Below, piece after piece: positions 26,372-35,077 of a stretch of DNA of 64,000 nucleotides; positions within the stretch are counted from its first letter, which is position 1; each line of letters opens with the position of its first letter. The notes under the pieces are model-generated. The model worked only from the letters and a program-made list of their open reading frames with translations. It had not been told where the DNA came from and did not search any database. The stretch is from Mycolicibacterium sp. HK-90. GTDB taxonomy: Bacteria; Actinomycetota; Actinomycetes; Mycobacteriales; Mycobacteriaceae. The position numbers and the translations under genes are program-made. The stretch lies in the NCBI RefSeq assembly GCF_030486405.1, contig NZ_CP129613.1, positions 2,666,001 through 2,730,000 on the forward strand, read 5' to 3'.

Positions 26372-27609
26372 CCACGTACCAACCCGCCTACCTCAGCCGC
26401 CCGGGGGCCGACGACATCGTCGGGGCGGGTGCCCCGGCAGAGGAAGTAGCGCCGGGAATCTGGCTCTCGCCGGGCCTGTCGAACTCGTACCTGCTGACGA
26501 CCGATGCCGGCCGGATCGTGCTGAACACCGGGATGGGTTTCGAGGGGCCCGTGCACCGTGCCAACTATGACGCCATCGATACCGCGCCGATCCGGTACGT
26601 CATCCTGACCCAAGGGCATGTCGACCACGTCGGTGGCCTCGATACCGTCGCAGACTCCGACAGCGAGATCGTCGCCCAGGCCAACTGGGAAACGTGGCGG
26701 CGCGATAACGAACTCTTGGCCGAGTTCCGAGCCAGGAACTCGGCGTTCGCGTGGGTCGACAAGGTGATGGACACGATCGAGCGCACCGCGGCACGATTCG
26801 GACCGCCGCCACCGCAGAGCGTTCCGGCCCCGACGATCGTCGTCGACGACGAACTCGTCATCGAGCTCGGCGGGCGCCGCTTGGAGCTTCACGCGACCCC
26901 CGGAGGTGAGACCACCGACAGCTTGGTGGTGTGGCTGCCGCAAGAAGGGGTGTGCCTGTGCGGGAACGTCTTCGGTGCACTGTTCGGGCACATTCCGAAC
27001 CTGGTGACGATGCGTGGTGACCGCTATCGGGATGCGCTGACGGTGGTGGAGTCGATAGACCGCGTGCGTGCGTTGGGCGCCGAGACGTTGCTAACCGGGC
27101 ATTTCGGGCCGATCGTCGGCAAAGACCGGATCGAGTGGGAGCTGACGCGGCTGCGTGACGCGGTGATGTACCTGCACGATCACACCGTCGCGGGGATGAA
27201 CGCGGGCAAGGACGTGCACACCTTGATGCGTGAGGTGGTGCTACCACCCGAGTTGGAGGTCGGCCAAGGCTACGGCATGGTCCGGTGGAACGTGCGGGCC
27301 ATCTGGGAAAACTACGCGGGGTGGTTCCACCATCGCTCGACGGCCGAACTCTATTCCGACGCTCCGGGTGCCACCGAGGCCGATCTGCTCGATCTCGCCG
27401 GAAAGCACGCCGTCCTCGGACGGGCACGCGCACTGCTGGCGGCCGGGGAACCGGTGCGTGCCATCCGGCTGGCCGAGATCGTGCACCGCGTCGCGCCCGA
27501 CGACGAGTCCAAACGACTGTTGACCGCTGCTCATCAGGATCTCCTGCAGCGCAGCACCAATTTCTGGGAAGCAGCGTGGCTGCGCGAAAAGATCAAGGAA
27601 CTCTCATGA
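26368..27609 (+). CDS. MBL-fold hydrolase with alkylsulfatase-type dimerisation domain
   Basis: 413 residues, GTG start overlapping the sulfotransferase stop. The metallo-beta-lactamase motif is TQGHVDHVGG: the HxHxDH motif lacks its first His (Gln instead). The middle block (NVFGALFGHIPNLVTMRGDRYRDAL) and the following helical region with VRWNVRAIWENYAGWFHHRS match the SdsA-type alkylsulfatase catalytic and dimerisation domains. The SCP2-like C-terminal domain of full SdsA1 (about 650 residues) is absent. Likely a sulfate-ester or related hydrolase; the changed metal ligand makes the exact activity uncertain. Confidence 0.82.
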   Translation: MTTYQPAYLSRPGADDIVGAGAPAEEVAPGIWLSPGLSNSYLLTTDAGRIVLNTGMGFEGPVHRANYDAIDTAPIRYVILTQGHVDHVGGLDTVADSDSEIVAQANWETWRRDNELLAEFRARNSAFAWVDKVMDTIERTAARFGPPPPQSVPAPTIVVDDELVIELGGRRLELHATPGGETTDSLVVWLPQEGVCLCGNVFGALFGHIPNLVTMRGDRYRDALTVVESIDRVRALGAETLLTGHFGPIVGKDRIEWELTRLRDAVMYLHDHTVAGMNAGKDVHTLMREVVLPPELEVGQGYGMVRWNVRAIWENYAGWFHHRSTAELYSDAPGATEADLLDLAGKHAVLGRARALLAAGEPVRAIRLAEIVHRVAPDDESKRLLTAAHQDLLQRSTNFWEAAWLREKIKELS

Positions 27610-28355
27610 CAAACCGTGTGCTGTTCGACTTCTCCGGTACGACTGCCCTCGTGACCGGAGGCACCAGCGGGATCGGGCATGCCACCGCCCTGCTTCTGAG
27701 AGACAGCGGCGCCCAGGTCACGATCACCGGGACGAGAGGCGGTCCGGAAGACTACGACGTCGACCTGTCCGGACTGAAATATCGACAGTTGACGCTGACC
27801 GACGCAGACGGAATCGATGCGTTGGCAGCAGAATTCACCGAACTGGACATCCTGATCAACAACGCCGGCGCCAACTTCCCGGGCGGACTCGACGAATCGA
27901 CCCCGGAGGGTTTCACCGAGTCGGTGGCCGTCAATCTGCTGGCGCCGTTCCGGTTGACCGAACGGCTGTACGGCGCACTGAAATCGTCGAACGCGCCGGG
28001 CGGGGCCAGCGTGATCATGTTCGCCTCCATGGCGGCCATCCGGTCGGTACCGGTGGTGCCCGGGTACGGATCGGCGAAGGCGGGGGTGCTCGCGCTCACC
28101 CGAAACCTGGCCGTGAAATGGGCCGGTGACGGCATCCGCGTCAACGCCGTCGTGCCAGGACTCGTGGCCACCCGCATGACGGCGCCGATGGACTACGTGC
28201 CGGAGATCAAGCAGGAACAGGTGGACCACATTCCGCTCGGACGGTTCGCCACGCCGGAGGAGATCGCCAGTCCCATCCTCTACCTGTGCAGTGGAAACGC
28301 CTCGTACAACACCGGATCGGCGCTCGTCGTCGACGGTGGCTACAGCGTGCTCTGA
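27606..28355 (+). CDS. Short-chain dehydrogenase/reductase
   Basis: 249 residues; ATG 27606 overlaps the upstream stop (ATGA). TGGTSGIG is the cofactor loop, NNAGANFPGG follows, the active site is YGSAK after MFASMAA, and the end NTGSALVVDGGYSVL is the standard SDR tail. A short second strand (TITGTRGG) suggests NADP preference. It lies between the alkylsulfatase-like hydrolase and a zinc dehydrogenase, in line with oxidation of an alcohol released by desulfation. Confidence 0.88.
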   Translation: MTNRVLFDFSGTTALVTGGTSGIGHATALLLRDSGAQVTITGTRGGPEDYDVDLSGLKYRQLTLTDADGIDALAAEFTELDILINNAGANFPGGLDESTPEGFTESVAVNLLAPFRLTERLYGALKSSNAPGGASVIMFASMAAIRSVPVVPGYGSAKAGVLALTRNLAVKWAGDGIRVNAVVPGLVATRMTAPMDYVPEIKQEQVDHIPLGRFATPEEIASPILYLCSGNASYNTGSALVVDGGYSVL

Positions 28356-28389
28356 GTGATTCAACGACATCGATGGGAAGGAACTTCAC

Positions 28390-29406
28390 GTGAGAGCAGC
28401 CATCATCACCGCCCCCGACAAAACCGAGATCGTCGACGTACCAACACCCGAGACTGGGCCCACTGACGTCCTGGTGAGAATCCGAGCGTGCGGAATCTGT
28501 GGTTCCGACACGCTCTACATTTCCATCGGTGGATTGCCACCACGGCAAGGCTGTATGCCGATCGGCCATGAGCCGGCTGGTGAGGTGCTGCAGGTCGGTC
28601 GCGACGTGCGCGACATCGCGGTCGGTGACCGGGTGGTGGTCAATCCGATGGCAATCGCCGATGACATCATCGGTAACGGCGGTTCGACCGGTGCGCTGGC
28701 CGATTACCTGCTCATCAGGGATGCGGTTCGGGGCCAGAGCCTCGAGGTCGTGCCTGACCACATCCCGTACGAGGTCGCGGCCCTCAACGAGCCCATGGCG
28801 GTCGCCCTTCACGCGGTCAACCAGGTGGCGCCTCGGACGAGCGACCAGGTGCTGGTGATCGGAGCCGGTCCCATCGGCCTGGGCATCACGATCGCCTTGA
28901 AATCCAGGGGAGTGAAACACGTTGTGGTGGCTGACATCTTGCCGTCCCGACTGGAGAAAGCACTGAAAGTCGGTGCGGACGCGGTGATCAACTCCAAGGA
29001 CGAGGACGTCGTCGCGCGATTGATCGAGCTGCACGGGTCGGGGGATTCGATGTGGCCGGACAAGGCGGGCACGGACGTGTTCCTGGACGCCGCCGGCGTC
29101 CCGGCAGCCGTCGATACCGCCCTGGCCGCTGCCAAGCGGGGAGCCAAGCTCGGCGTCGTGGCGGTTCACAAGGAGCCCATCGGCATCGACTTCATGAACG
29201 TGATGAGCAACGAACTGACGATCATCGGTTCGATGGGCTATCCCACCGAGATCTTCGAGGTGACCAAGGACATCGTCGACAATTGGGAGAAGTATCAGCT
29301 GATCATCAGCCACACGTTCGATTTCGCTGACCTCGACCAGGCACTGCAATGTGTGGCCACACCCGGTGCGGCCGACAAGGTCGTCATCACGATGAGGGGT
29401 GAATGA
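28390..29406 (+). CDS. Zinc-type alcohol dehydrogenase lacking the structural-zinc loop
   Basis: 338 residues, GTG start with AAGGA upstream. The catalytic zinc ligands CGICGSD and GHEPAGEV are present, and the Rossmann motif is IGAGPIGLGITIALKSRG. The usual four-Cys structural-zinc loop is replaced by NPMAIADDIIGNGGSTGALADYL, as in several sorbitol or threonine dehydrogenase-like members. It is an NAD(P)-dependent alcohol dehydrogenase of unknown substrate in the sulfotransferase operon. Confidence 0.88.
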   Translation: MRAAIITAPDKTEIVDVPTPETGPTDVLVRIRACGICGSDTLYISIGGLPPRQGCMPIGHEPAGEVLQVGRDVRDIAVGDRVVVNPMAIADDIIGNGGSTGALADYLLIRDAVRGQSLEVVPDHIPYEVAALNEPMAVALHAVNQVAPRTSDQVLVIGAGPIGLGITIALKSRGVKHVVVADILPSRLEKALKVGADAVINSKDEDVVARLIELHGSGDSMWPDKAGTDVFLDAAGVPAAVDTALAAAKRGAKLGVVAVHKEPIGIDFMNVMSNELTIIGSMGYPTEIFEVTKDIVDNWEKYQLIISHTFDFADLDQALQCVATPGAADKVVITMRGE

Positions 29407-29783
29407 TGTCGTCAACCGGGGACAACCACATTGCCGAAGTGATTCGCCGCTACGTTTCGCTGCTCGCGACCGGTAGCACCGATGATCTCCTGGACCTGTT
29501 CGCCGAAGACGCGACAGTGGAGGATCCGGTTGGCAGTGATGTCCGCGCCGGTCGGAATGAGATCCGCGAATTCTTCTCCACCCTACAGGAATTGGAGCGC
29601 CAGACGGAGCTTGTCCTGCTCCGTGTGGTCGGCAACGAGGCAGCGTTTTCGTTCACCATCACCTTCACGGTCGGCGATGCCCCGATGCGCCTGCAACCGA
29701 TCGACACGATGACCTTAGACGGGGACGGCAAGATCACCTCGGTTCGAAGCTATTTCGCGCCGACGGACCTTGTTGAGGTATAG
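29403..29783 (+). CDS. Ketosteroid-isomerase-like NTF2-fold protein
   Basis: 126 residues, the length of bacterial delta-5-3-ketosteroid isomerases; ATG 29403 overlaps the dehydrogenase stop. The pattern of that family is visible: Tyr in IRRYVSLLATG, Asp in ATVEDPVGSD, RLQPIDTMTLDGDGKITSVRSYF with a second Asp. These correspond to the acid and base positions of the isomerase, but I have not verified the alignment. It is last in the operon, just before a strong terminator. A role in moving a double bond in a 3-keto steroid-like ring is an inference. Confidence 0.75.
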   Translation: MMSSTGDNHIAEVIRRYVSLLATGSTDDLLDLFAEDATVEDPVGSDVRAGRNEIREFFSTLQELERQTELVLLRVVGNEAAFSFTITFTVGDAPMRLQPIDTMTLDGDGKITSVRSYFAPTDLVEV

Positions 29784-29817
29784 CCGGCTTCACCTACCGA
29801 GCGTAGGTCCATACCGC

Positions 29818-29867
29818 ATACGAAAAGATCGCGAGACCCGTGGAGATGTCTCGCGATCTTTTCGTAT
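29818..29867. terminator. Bidirectional hairpin terminator
   Basis: A perfect 20-bp stem (29818-29837 with 29848-29867) encloses a 10-base loop. The stem contains A-rich and T-rich outer ends (CGAAAAGATC / GATCTTTTCG), so each strand ends with a run of T. It lies between the convergent isomerase-like gene and the FAD protein gene and can stop transcription from both sides. Confidence 0.85.
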
Positions 29868-29873
29868 CTGGAG

Positions 29874-31343
29874 TCAGACAAATGCGGCGGCCGCCCGCCC
29901 AGCCCGGCGACCGTAGAAGCTGCCGTCGCCGAGCGACACGCCGCTGGCATAGCCCCAGGCGGCCAGACCGGCGGTGCAGCGTCCGGCCGCGAACAGGCCC
30001 GGGATCGGCTCGCCGCTGACATGGAGCACTTCGGCGTCGAGGCTGGTGTGCAGACCGCCGAGGGTGAAACCACCGGTGCTCTCGCGAAGATCGATGGCAC
30101 CCACGGGAGATTTCATCGGCTTGAGCCACTGCGCTTTTTTGTGCAGGAGCGGGTCCTCGCCGCGGGCCGCCCCCTCGTTGTAGGCATCGACGGTGGCTTG
30201 CAGTGAGTTCGGTGGCAGCCCGATCTCAGCCTCCAGGTCGGCGACGGTGTCGGCCACCCAGGTCGGCGGCCGCATCATCAGCTGGGGAGAGAGCGAGGCC
30301 ATCGCCTCCTCCTGGGCGTCGCCGTCGATGATCAGATAGGCCGTGTTGTTCTGGTGATACAGCGTCAACTGGCCGGCGCGACCGGGATAGGTGTCCTCGG
30401 CGACATAACGCTGCCCACGTTCGTTCACCAAAATGCCGCGCACCAACTGCTGGGGATCGATGAACAACGCCACCTCGGTGGCGTCCATGTGTGCCAGGTC
30501 CGCGCCGAGCGCCTGCGCCATCCGGATGGCCTGCCCATCGTGCTGCTCGATCGAGGCGGCCGGGCGCCCCGCGATGCGCGGCGCGTACTGCGCGACCATG
30601 TCCTCGTTGTACGCGAAGCTGCCGGTGGCCAGGACAACTCCACGCCGCGCGCGGATGTCCATCGTCGTGCCGTAGCGACGGGTACGGATGCCGACAACCC
30701 GGCCGTCGGATTCGACGATCAGGGCCTGGACCCGCACGTCATAGAGCGAACGTGCTCCGGCCGCCGTCGCGGTGTCGACAAGGCCCTTCATCAGCATGAA
30801 ACCCGCGCTGGACTCGCCCTGCTTCTTGTTCTGCATCTGCGGCACATGCCCGCGCGGAGCCGGTGTGGCAATGGTGTTGAACGGATACGAGTTCTCTCCA
30901 CCGCTGTACATGAGGCCCTGGTCGCCCATCGGCTCCCAGCCAGGCTCCCCGAAGAACTCCGCCTTGAACGGCACCCCGCAGCCCACGAGCCAATCGAAGT
31001 GCGCGACGCTGCCCTCGCAGTAGTCGGCGATGCGCACGGCGTCCGCGCCGGGCCCCATGGCCGCGTTGAGAAACGCGGTCATGTTGTCGACGGAATCATC
31101 GAAGCCACACGCCTTTTGGATCTCGGTCCCACCACCGAGGTAGATGAAGCCACCTGCCATCGAGGCGGCTCCGCCCCATGAGCCGGTGCGTTCCAACACC
31201 AGTACGTCGGCCCCGGCACGGGTCGCCTCTACCGCAGCGGCCGCGCCGGCCACCCCGTAGCCGGCGATGACCACGTCGGCTTCATCGGCCCATTCGGTGA
31301 CCGTGCCGGCCGGGATGGGTCGGATGTCGTCTGTGAGCGTCAC
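29874..31343 (-). CDS. FAD-binding dehydrogenase, KstD/fumarate-reductase-like
   Basis: 489 residues from GTG 31343 (GTGA overlap with the extradiol dioxygenase). The N-terminal FAD loop is VVIAGYGVAGAAAAVEATRAGADVLVLER, followed by GGAASMAGGFIYLGGGT. The C-terminal FAD-binding end is GGLHTSLDAEVL...GLFAAGRCTAGLAAWGYASG. This is the fold of 3-ketosteroid-delta-1-dehydrogenases and flavin fumarate reductases. The operon favours a dehydrogenase on a ring ketone, but the substrate is not readable. Confidence 0.87.
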   Translation of the reverse strand: MTLTDDIRPIPAGTVTEWADEADVVIAGYGVAGAAAAVEATRAGADVLVLERTGSWGGAASMAGGFIYLGGGTEIQKACGFDDSVDNMTAFLNAAMGPGADAVRIADYCEGSVAHFDWLVGCGVPFKAEFFGEPGWEPMGDQGLMYSGGENSYPFNTIATPAPRGHVPQMQNKKQGESSAGFMLMKGLVDTATAAGARSLYDVRVQALIVESDGRVVGIRTRRYGTTMDIRARRGVVLATGSFAYNEDMVAQYAPRIAGRPAASIEQHDGQAIRMAQALGADLAHMDATEVALFIDPQQLVRGILVNERGQRYVAEDTYPGRAGQLTLYHQNNTAYLIIDGDAQEEAMASLSPQLMMRPPTWVADTVADLEAEIGLPPNSLQATVDAYNEGAARGEDPLLHKKAQWLKPMKSPVGAIDLRESTGGFTLGGLHTSLDAEVLHVSGEPIPGLFAAGRCTAGLAAWGYASGVSLGDGSFYGRRAGRAAAAFV

Positions 31344-32248
31344 GGTTGCATAGCCTTCGGTAGATCGGTGACCCACTGGTGACCCCAGTAGCTGTCGGCG
31401 GTGATTTCCTCTGCCGTGTAGTAGGTTTCGTCGACCCGCATGCCCTCGGTGCCGAATTCGATGTCCCAGTCGCCGGGGGCGCGCACATAGAACGACACCA
31501 TCTTGTCGTTGGTGTGCCGGCCCAGAGTGGAGGACAACTGGAAGCCCTCGGTGTTCACCCGGTCCAGGGCCTGGCCGACCGCATCGAGCGAGTCGACCTC
31601 GACCATGAGGTGGATCAACCCGGGATCGCGCAGTGTCTGGGCGGGACAGATGGCCAGGCTGTGATGGCGCTCGTTGACGCCCATGAATCGCACCCGTACC
31701 GGGCCGAACTCCGGCGGCACCGGAACGCGGAACGCGCCGCGGGATTTGAAACCCAGTACCTCGGTGTAGAACTCGAACAATCCGTTCACGTCGAGTGCGG
31801 GCAACACCACGTGCCCGAGGCCCTGATCACCGGTCACGAACGTCGCACCGTGCGGGGTGATGACGGGGGAGTGGTCGAGGACGGCTCCGTGGAACACCTC
31901 CAGGGCGGTGCCGGCCGGATCATCGAAGGCGATGGCCTCCTCTACCCGTCGGGCATCCGTTTCTTCGAGCGAGAGCTGCTTGTACGGCACACCGGCGGCG
32001 TCGAGTGCCGCCTTCACCAACTCCAGGTCGGCGTGGTCGCGTACCTCCCAGCCGACGGTGACGATCTTGTCGACCTCTCCAGGCACGACGATGATGCGGG
32101 CGGCGCGCTCGTCCATCCGCAGATACAACGCCGACTCGTCCGGCCCGGTACCGGTGGCGAAGCCGAGCACATTGAACGCGAAGTGCCGCCAGCGTTCGAT
32201 ATCGGAGGCGGCGACGGTGACGTAGCCGAGGCTCTTGATCAATCCCAT
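31340..32248 (-). CDS. Extradiol ring-cleavage dioxygenase (HsaC/BphC-like, VOC fold)
   Basis: 302 residues with two tandem VOC modules. The iron ligands are in the second half: His146 (GLGHVV), His213 (GLIHLM) and Glu264 (DIEFGTEG), at the spacing of 2,3-dihydroxybiphenyl dioxygenases and of HsaC, which cleaves the catecholic ring of 3,4-DHSA in cholesterol degradation. It would open a catechol by meta-cleavage using Fe(II) and O2. It sits 13 bp after the HsaA-like gene, the natural upstream step. Confidence 0.92.
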   Translation of the reverse strand: MGLIKSLGYVTVAASDIERWRHFAFNVLGFATGTGPDESALYLRMDERAARIIVVPGEVDKIVTVGWEVRDHADLELVKAALDAAGVPYKQLSLEETDARRVEEAIAFDDPAGTALEVFHGAVLDHSPVITPHGATFVTGDQGLGHVVLPALDVNGLFEFYTEVLGFKSRGAFRVPVPPEFGPVRVRFMGVNERHHSLAICPAQTLRDPGLIHLMVEVDSLDAVGQALDRVNTEGFQLSSTLGRHTNDKMVSFYVRAPGDWDIEFGTEGMRVDETYYTAEEITADSYWGHQWVTDLPKAMQP

Positions 32249-32261
32249 GTCAGGTGTCTCC

Positions 32262-33446
32262 TCAGATCATTGCCCGCAACGGACCCTGCGGATCCACACC
32301 CAGGGAGCTGAGGGCCGACGCGTGATAAACCGTGCCGGGTACGTGAATGGCATGCGCCTGGCCGACGTGCACATCGCGCCAATAGCGTTGCAGCGGTTTG
32401 TCCATCCGGGCGGAGTTGCCACCGCACCGCGCGAAGATCTCGTCGACCGCCGACACCGCCCGCCACACTGCTCGCACCTGGGTACGCCGGCCTGCGGCCC
32501 GGTCTTCGAAAGAAACCTCTTTACCCGAGTCGACGATGTCGTAGATGCGGTCGGCATTGGCCAACAGTTCCTGCCGTGCGGCGTTGATATCCGCCGCGGC
32601 CTCGCCGATCGCGTACATGACGTAGGGGTCGTCCTTGATCGCCACGCCGCTGGAGTTGACCCGCTCGCGTTGATAATCCAAGGCGGCAGCCAGCGCGCCC
32701 TCGGCGATGCCGATGGTGGCCGAGCTGATGCCGAGCGGGAACATCGTCGACCACGGCATCAGATACAGCGTTTCGGTCATCCCGGCTTCGCGTTGCGCCG
32801 TGCCGTCCATCACCTTCATCGCATCCATGGTTCGGTACGACGGCACGAACGCATCCTTGACGATGACGTCCTTGGAGCCGGTTCCGCGCAGCCCCACCAC
32901 GTTCCACGAGTCTTCGACGATCTCGTAGTCCTTACGGGGCAGGATCATGTGCAGCATCTGCGGCGGCATCAGCGGCTTGCCGTCAGCGTCGCCGATCATG
33001 GCGCCCAGGAAGATCCAGTCGCAGTGGTCGGTGCCCGAGCTGAACTGCCAGCGGCCGTTGAAGATGTAGCCACCGTCGACCGGAACGGCCACACCCTGGG
33101 GCGCGTAAGGGGACGCAACCCAGGTGTCGACATCGTCGGCCCAGATCTCGGCGGCGACCCGAGGATCGGCATAGGCCAACTGGTACGGATGCACACCGAC
33201 CACACCGTTGATCCAGCCGGCAGACGGGTCGAGCGCAGCGGTGGCCATCACGGTCTCGGCGAACTCGCGTGGATGGACCTCCAACCCGCCGTGAGTCTTC
33301 GGTTGCAGCAGGCGGATGTTGCCCGCCGACTTCATCATCTTGACCGTCTCATCGGTGAGCTTGCCGATCTTCTCGGCTTCGGGGCCCTGGCCGCGCAGCT
33401 GTTCGGCGATCTCGCGCACCCGGTCGATTACCCGCTCAGTCATCAT
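32262..33446 (-). CDS. HsaA-like flavin-dependent monooxygenase (acyl-CoA dehydrogenase fold)
   Basis: 394 residues with an acyl-CoA dehydrogenase fold but a hydroxylase signature: TVMATAALDPSAGWINGVVGVHPYQLAYADP, GRWQFSSGTDHCDWIFLGA and WNVVGLRGTGSKDVIV match the group D two-component oxygenases such as HsaA. HsaA hydroxylates 3-HSA to a catechol with reduced flavin supplied by HsaB. No HsaB-like flavin reductase gene is nearby; the adjacent reductase is of the flavin/2Fe-2S type. It is second in this four-gene operon. Confidence 0.88.
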   Translation of the reverse strand: MMTERVIDRVREIAEQLRGQGPEAEKIGKLTDETVKMMKSAGNIRLLQPKTHGGLEVHPREFAETVMATAALDPSAGWINGVVGVHPYQLAYADPRVAAEIWADDVDTWVASPYAPQGVAVPVDGGYIFNGRWQFSSGTDHCDWIFLGAMIGDADGKPLMPPQMLHMILPRKDYEIVEDSWNVVGLRGTGSKDVIVKDAFVPSYRTMDAMKVMDGTAQREAGMTETLYLMPWSTMFPLGISSATIGIAEGALAAALDYQRERVNSSGVAIKDDPYVMYAIGEAAADINAARQELLANADRIYDIVDSGKEVSFEDRAAGRRTQVRAVWRAVSAVDEIFARCGGNSARMDKPLQRYWRDVHVGQAHAIHVPGTVYHASALSSLGVDPQGPLRAMI

Positions 33447-33537
33447 TTGGTCCTATCGTCGAAGGCTGGCTTTGATGGTGTACCGCTTTGATCTCCGCGG
33501 CGTCGGTGAATCCCGGTGAGTGGAAAGGCGTGGTGGC

Positions 33538-34602
33538 TCAGAACTCGATGTGGATGTCATCGGAGACCGGCCTGGCTTGGCAGCCGAGGATCACGCCGTC
33601 GGCGATGTCCTCGGGTTCGAGAATGTCGCACGTGGCCATGTCGACCTCACCGCGCACGACGGTGGCGGCACACGAGCCGCACTGTCCCTCCTTACAGGAG
33701 TACGGAACATCCACACCTGAGCGGATCAGCACGTCAACCAACGTCGCCTGCCGTGGCCACCTCATCCGGTGACTGGCGCCGTCCAGGTCGACCTGAAGGG
33801 CGGCGGCGTCACTCTCATCGGAATCCGTTGCCACAGTCGTGGTGTCATCGGCGAACGGATCGCCGGACAGCGACTGGAACACCTCGAGGTGCACCCGCTC
33901 CCGCGGAACACCGGCCTCGGTGAGCGTCTCCTTGATCATCGCCATGAACGGGGCCGGGCCGCAGACGAACGATTCGAATCCCGCGGACCCGGCGAAAACG
34001 GTCTGGGTGAACCCGCTCAACTGGGCTCGGGTCGGCAGGCCCTGGATCGATTCCAGCCAGTGCAGCACCGTCAGCCGGCCTGCATGGCGGGCGGCCAGTT
34101 CGCGTAGTTCGCCTGCGAAGATCACCGAGCGCTCGTCGCGGTTGGCGTAGCACAGCACCACCCGCCCGGTCCCGGCCGACAACACCGATTTCAGGATCGA
34201 CATCACCGGTGTGATGCCACTGCCGGCTGCCCACAACAGGAAGTCGGCGTCGAGGCTGGCCGGGGTGAAGACGCCCGACGGTGGCAGCACCTCGAGCGTG
34301 TCGCCGGCATTGACGTTGTCGCACAACCAGTTCGAACCGTATCCGTCAATGGTGCGCTTGACGGTCACCTTGGGAGCGGGATCGGTGTGCGGCGAGCTGG
34401 CGAGTGAGTAGCATCGGGCCACCGATCCGGTCAGATCACTTGGCACCCGCAGTGTCAGGAACTGCCCGGGACGATAGGCGAACCGTTGGCGCTGGTCCTC
34501 GGGGATGGTCAGGACCAGCGAGCGGGCATCGGGGCTCTCGTCGATGACATCGGCCACCGTGACGAGGACGCTCCGTCTGGTCTGAATGCTCGCGTCGGTC
34601 AT
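33538..34602 (-). CDS. Flavin/2Fe-2S oxidoreductase, KshB-like
   Basis: 354 residues from ATG 34602. Order of domains: flavin-binding barrel (YRPGQFLTLRVPS and RCYSLASSP), NAD-binding domain (LWAAGSGITPVMSIL and FVCGPAPFM), then a plant-type 2Fe-2S ferredoxin with Cys303, Cys308, Cys311 and Cys341. This is the layout of KshB, which passes electrons from NADH to the 3-ketosteroid 9-alpha-hydroxylase oxygenase KshA. No Rieske oxygenase gene is present in the window, so its partner is elsewhere or different. It is the first gene of the operon. Confidence 0.9.
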   Translation of the reverse strand: MTDASIQTRRSVLVTVADVIDESPDARSLVLTIPEDQRQRFAYRPGQFLTLRVPSDLTGSVARCYSLASSPHTDPAPKVTVKRTIDGYGSNWLCDNVNAGDTLEVLPPSGVFTPASLDADFLLWAAGSGITPVMSILKSVLSAGTGRVVLCYANRDERSVIFAGELRELAARHAGRLTVLHWLESIQGLPTRAQLSGFTQTVFAGSAGFESFVCGPAPFMAMIKETLTEAGVPRERVHLEVFQSLSGDPFADDTTTVATDSDESDAAALQVDLDGASHRMRWPRQATLVDVLIRSGVDVPYSCKEGQCGSCAATVVRGEVDMATCDILEPEDIADGVILGCQARPVSDDIHIEF

Positions 34603-34748
34603 GAGCCGAGATTCTGGCGTAGGAGCATGCGGCGCCAACCCGCTGATTCCGGTGGCCGGGACACCTGGTCTCGACGCCCGGTGACCGGGAAACCCCGCGG
34701 TCGACTGCACGGCGGGCGCCTACCGTACGGCGGGTGGGCAGTGGATCG

Positions 34749-34985
34749 ATGGATGCCGTGGATGTCGCGGTGGTTGGTGCCGGCTTCGGCGGCCTGTACT
34801 ACCCGCTTACCGGTGAAATCCACCCCCGAAGAGAAGTGCTCACCGCCCGAAACCTGCTTCCGGTGCCATGGGTGGAACCCGCCGACGTAGCGAACGCCGC
34901 GGTGTTCCTGGCCTCCGAACAGGCCCGCTACATCACCGGTACTCAGATCGTGGTCGACGCGGGCCCGACCCAGAAGGCGACATGA
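34749..34985 (+). pseudogene. Relic fusing a monooxygenase N-terminus to an SDR C-terminus
   Basis: A 78-codon frame starts [17 protein letters not shown], the FAD-binding start of Baeyer-Villiger-type monooxygenases. After about 17 residues it changes to [38 protein letters not shown], the end of a classical SDR. Neither half can fold alone. The simplest reading is one in-frame deletion that removed most of two adjacent genes. Its stop overlaps the next relic's ATG. Confidence 0.8.
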
Positions 34986-35077
34986 CCGGCCGGCTGGAAT
35001 CCGATGAAGCCCGATATATCACCGCAGTCAGCCAGCCGGTTGACGCCGGTGGTACCCAACGCCAGGAGGCACTATGA
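34982..35077 (+). pseudogene. Relic of an SDR gene: first six and last 25 codons joined
   Basis: The 31-codon frame begins MTGRLE, a common SDR start (MTGRLEGKVA), and continues directly into SDEARYITAVSQPVDAG, an SDR C-terminus. About 240 codons of the core appear lost in frame. It keeps ATGA overlaps with the relic before it and the intact SDR after it, so it may still be translated as a coupling peptide, but no function is expected. Confidence 0.75.
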
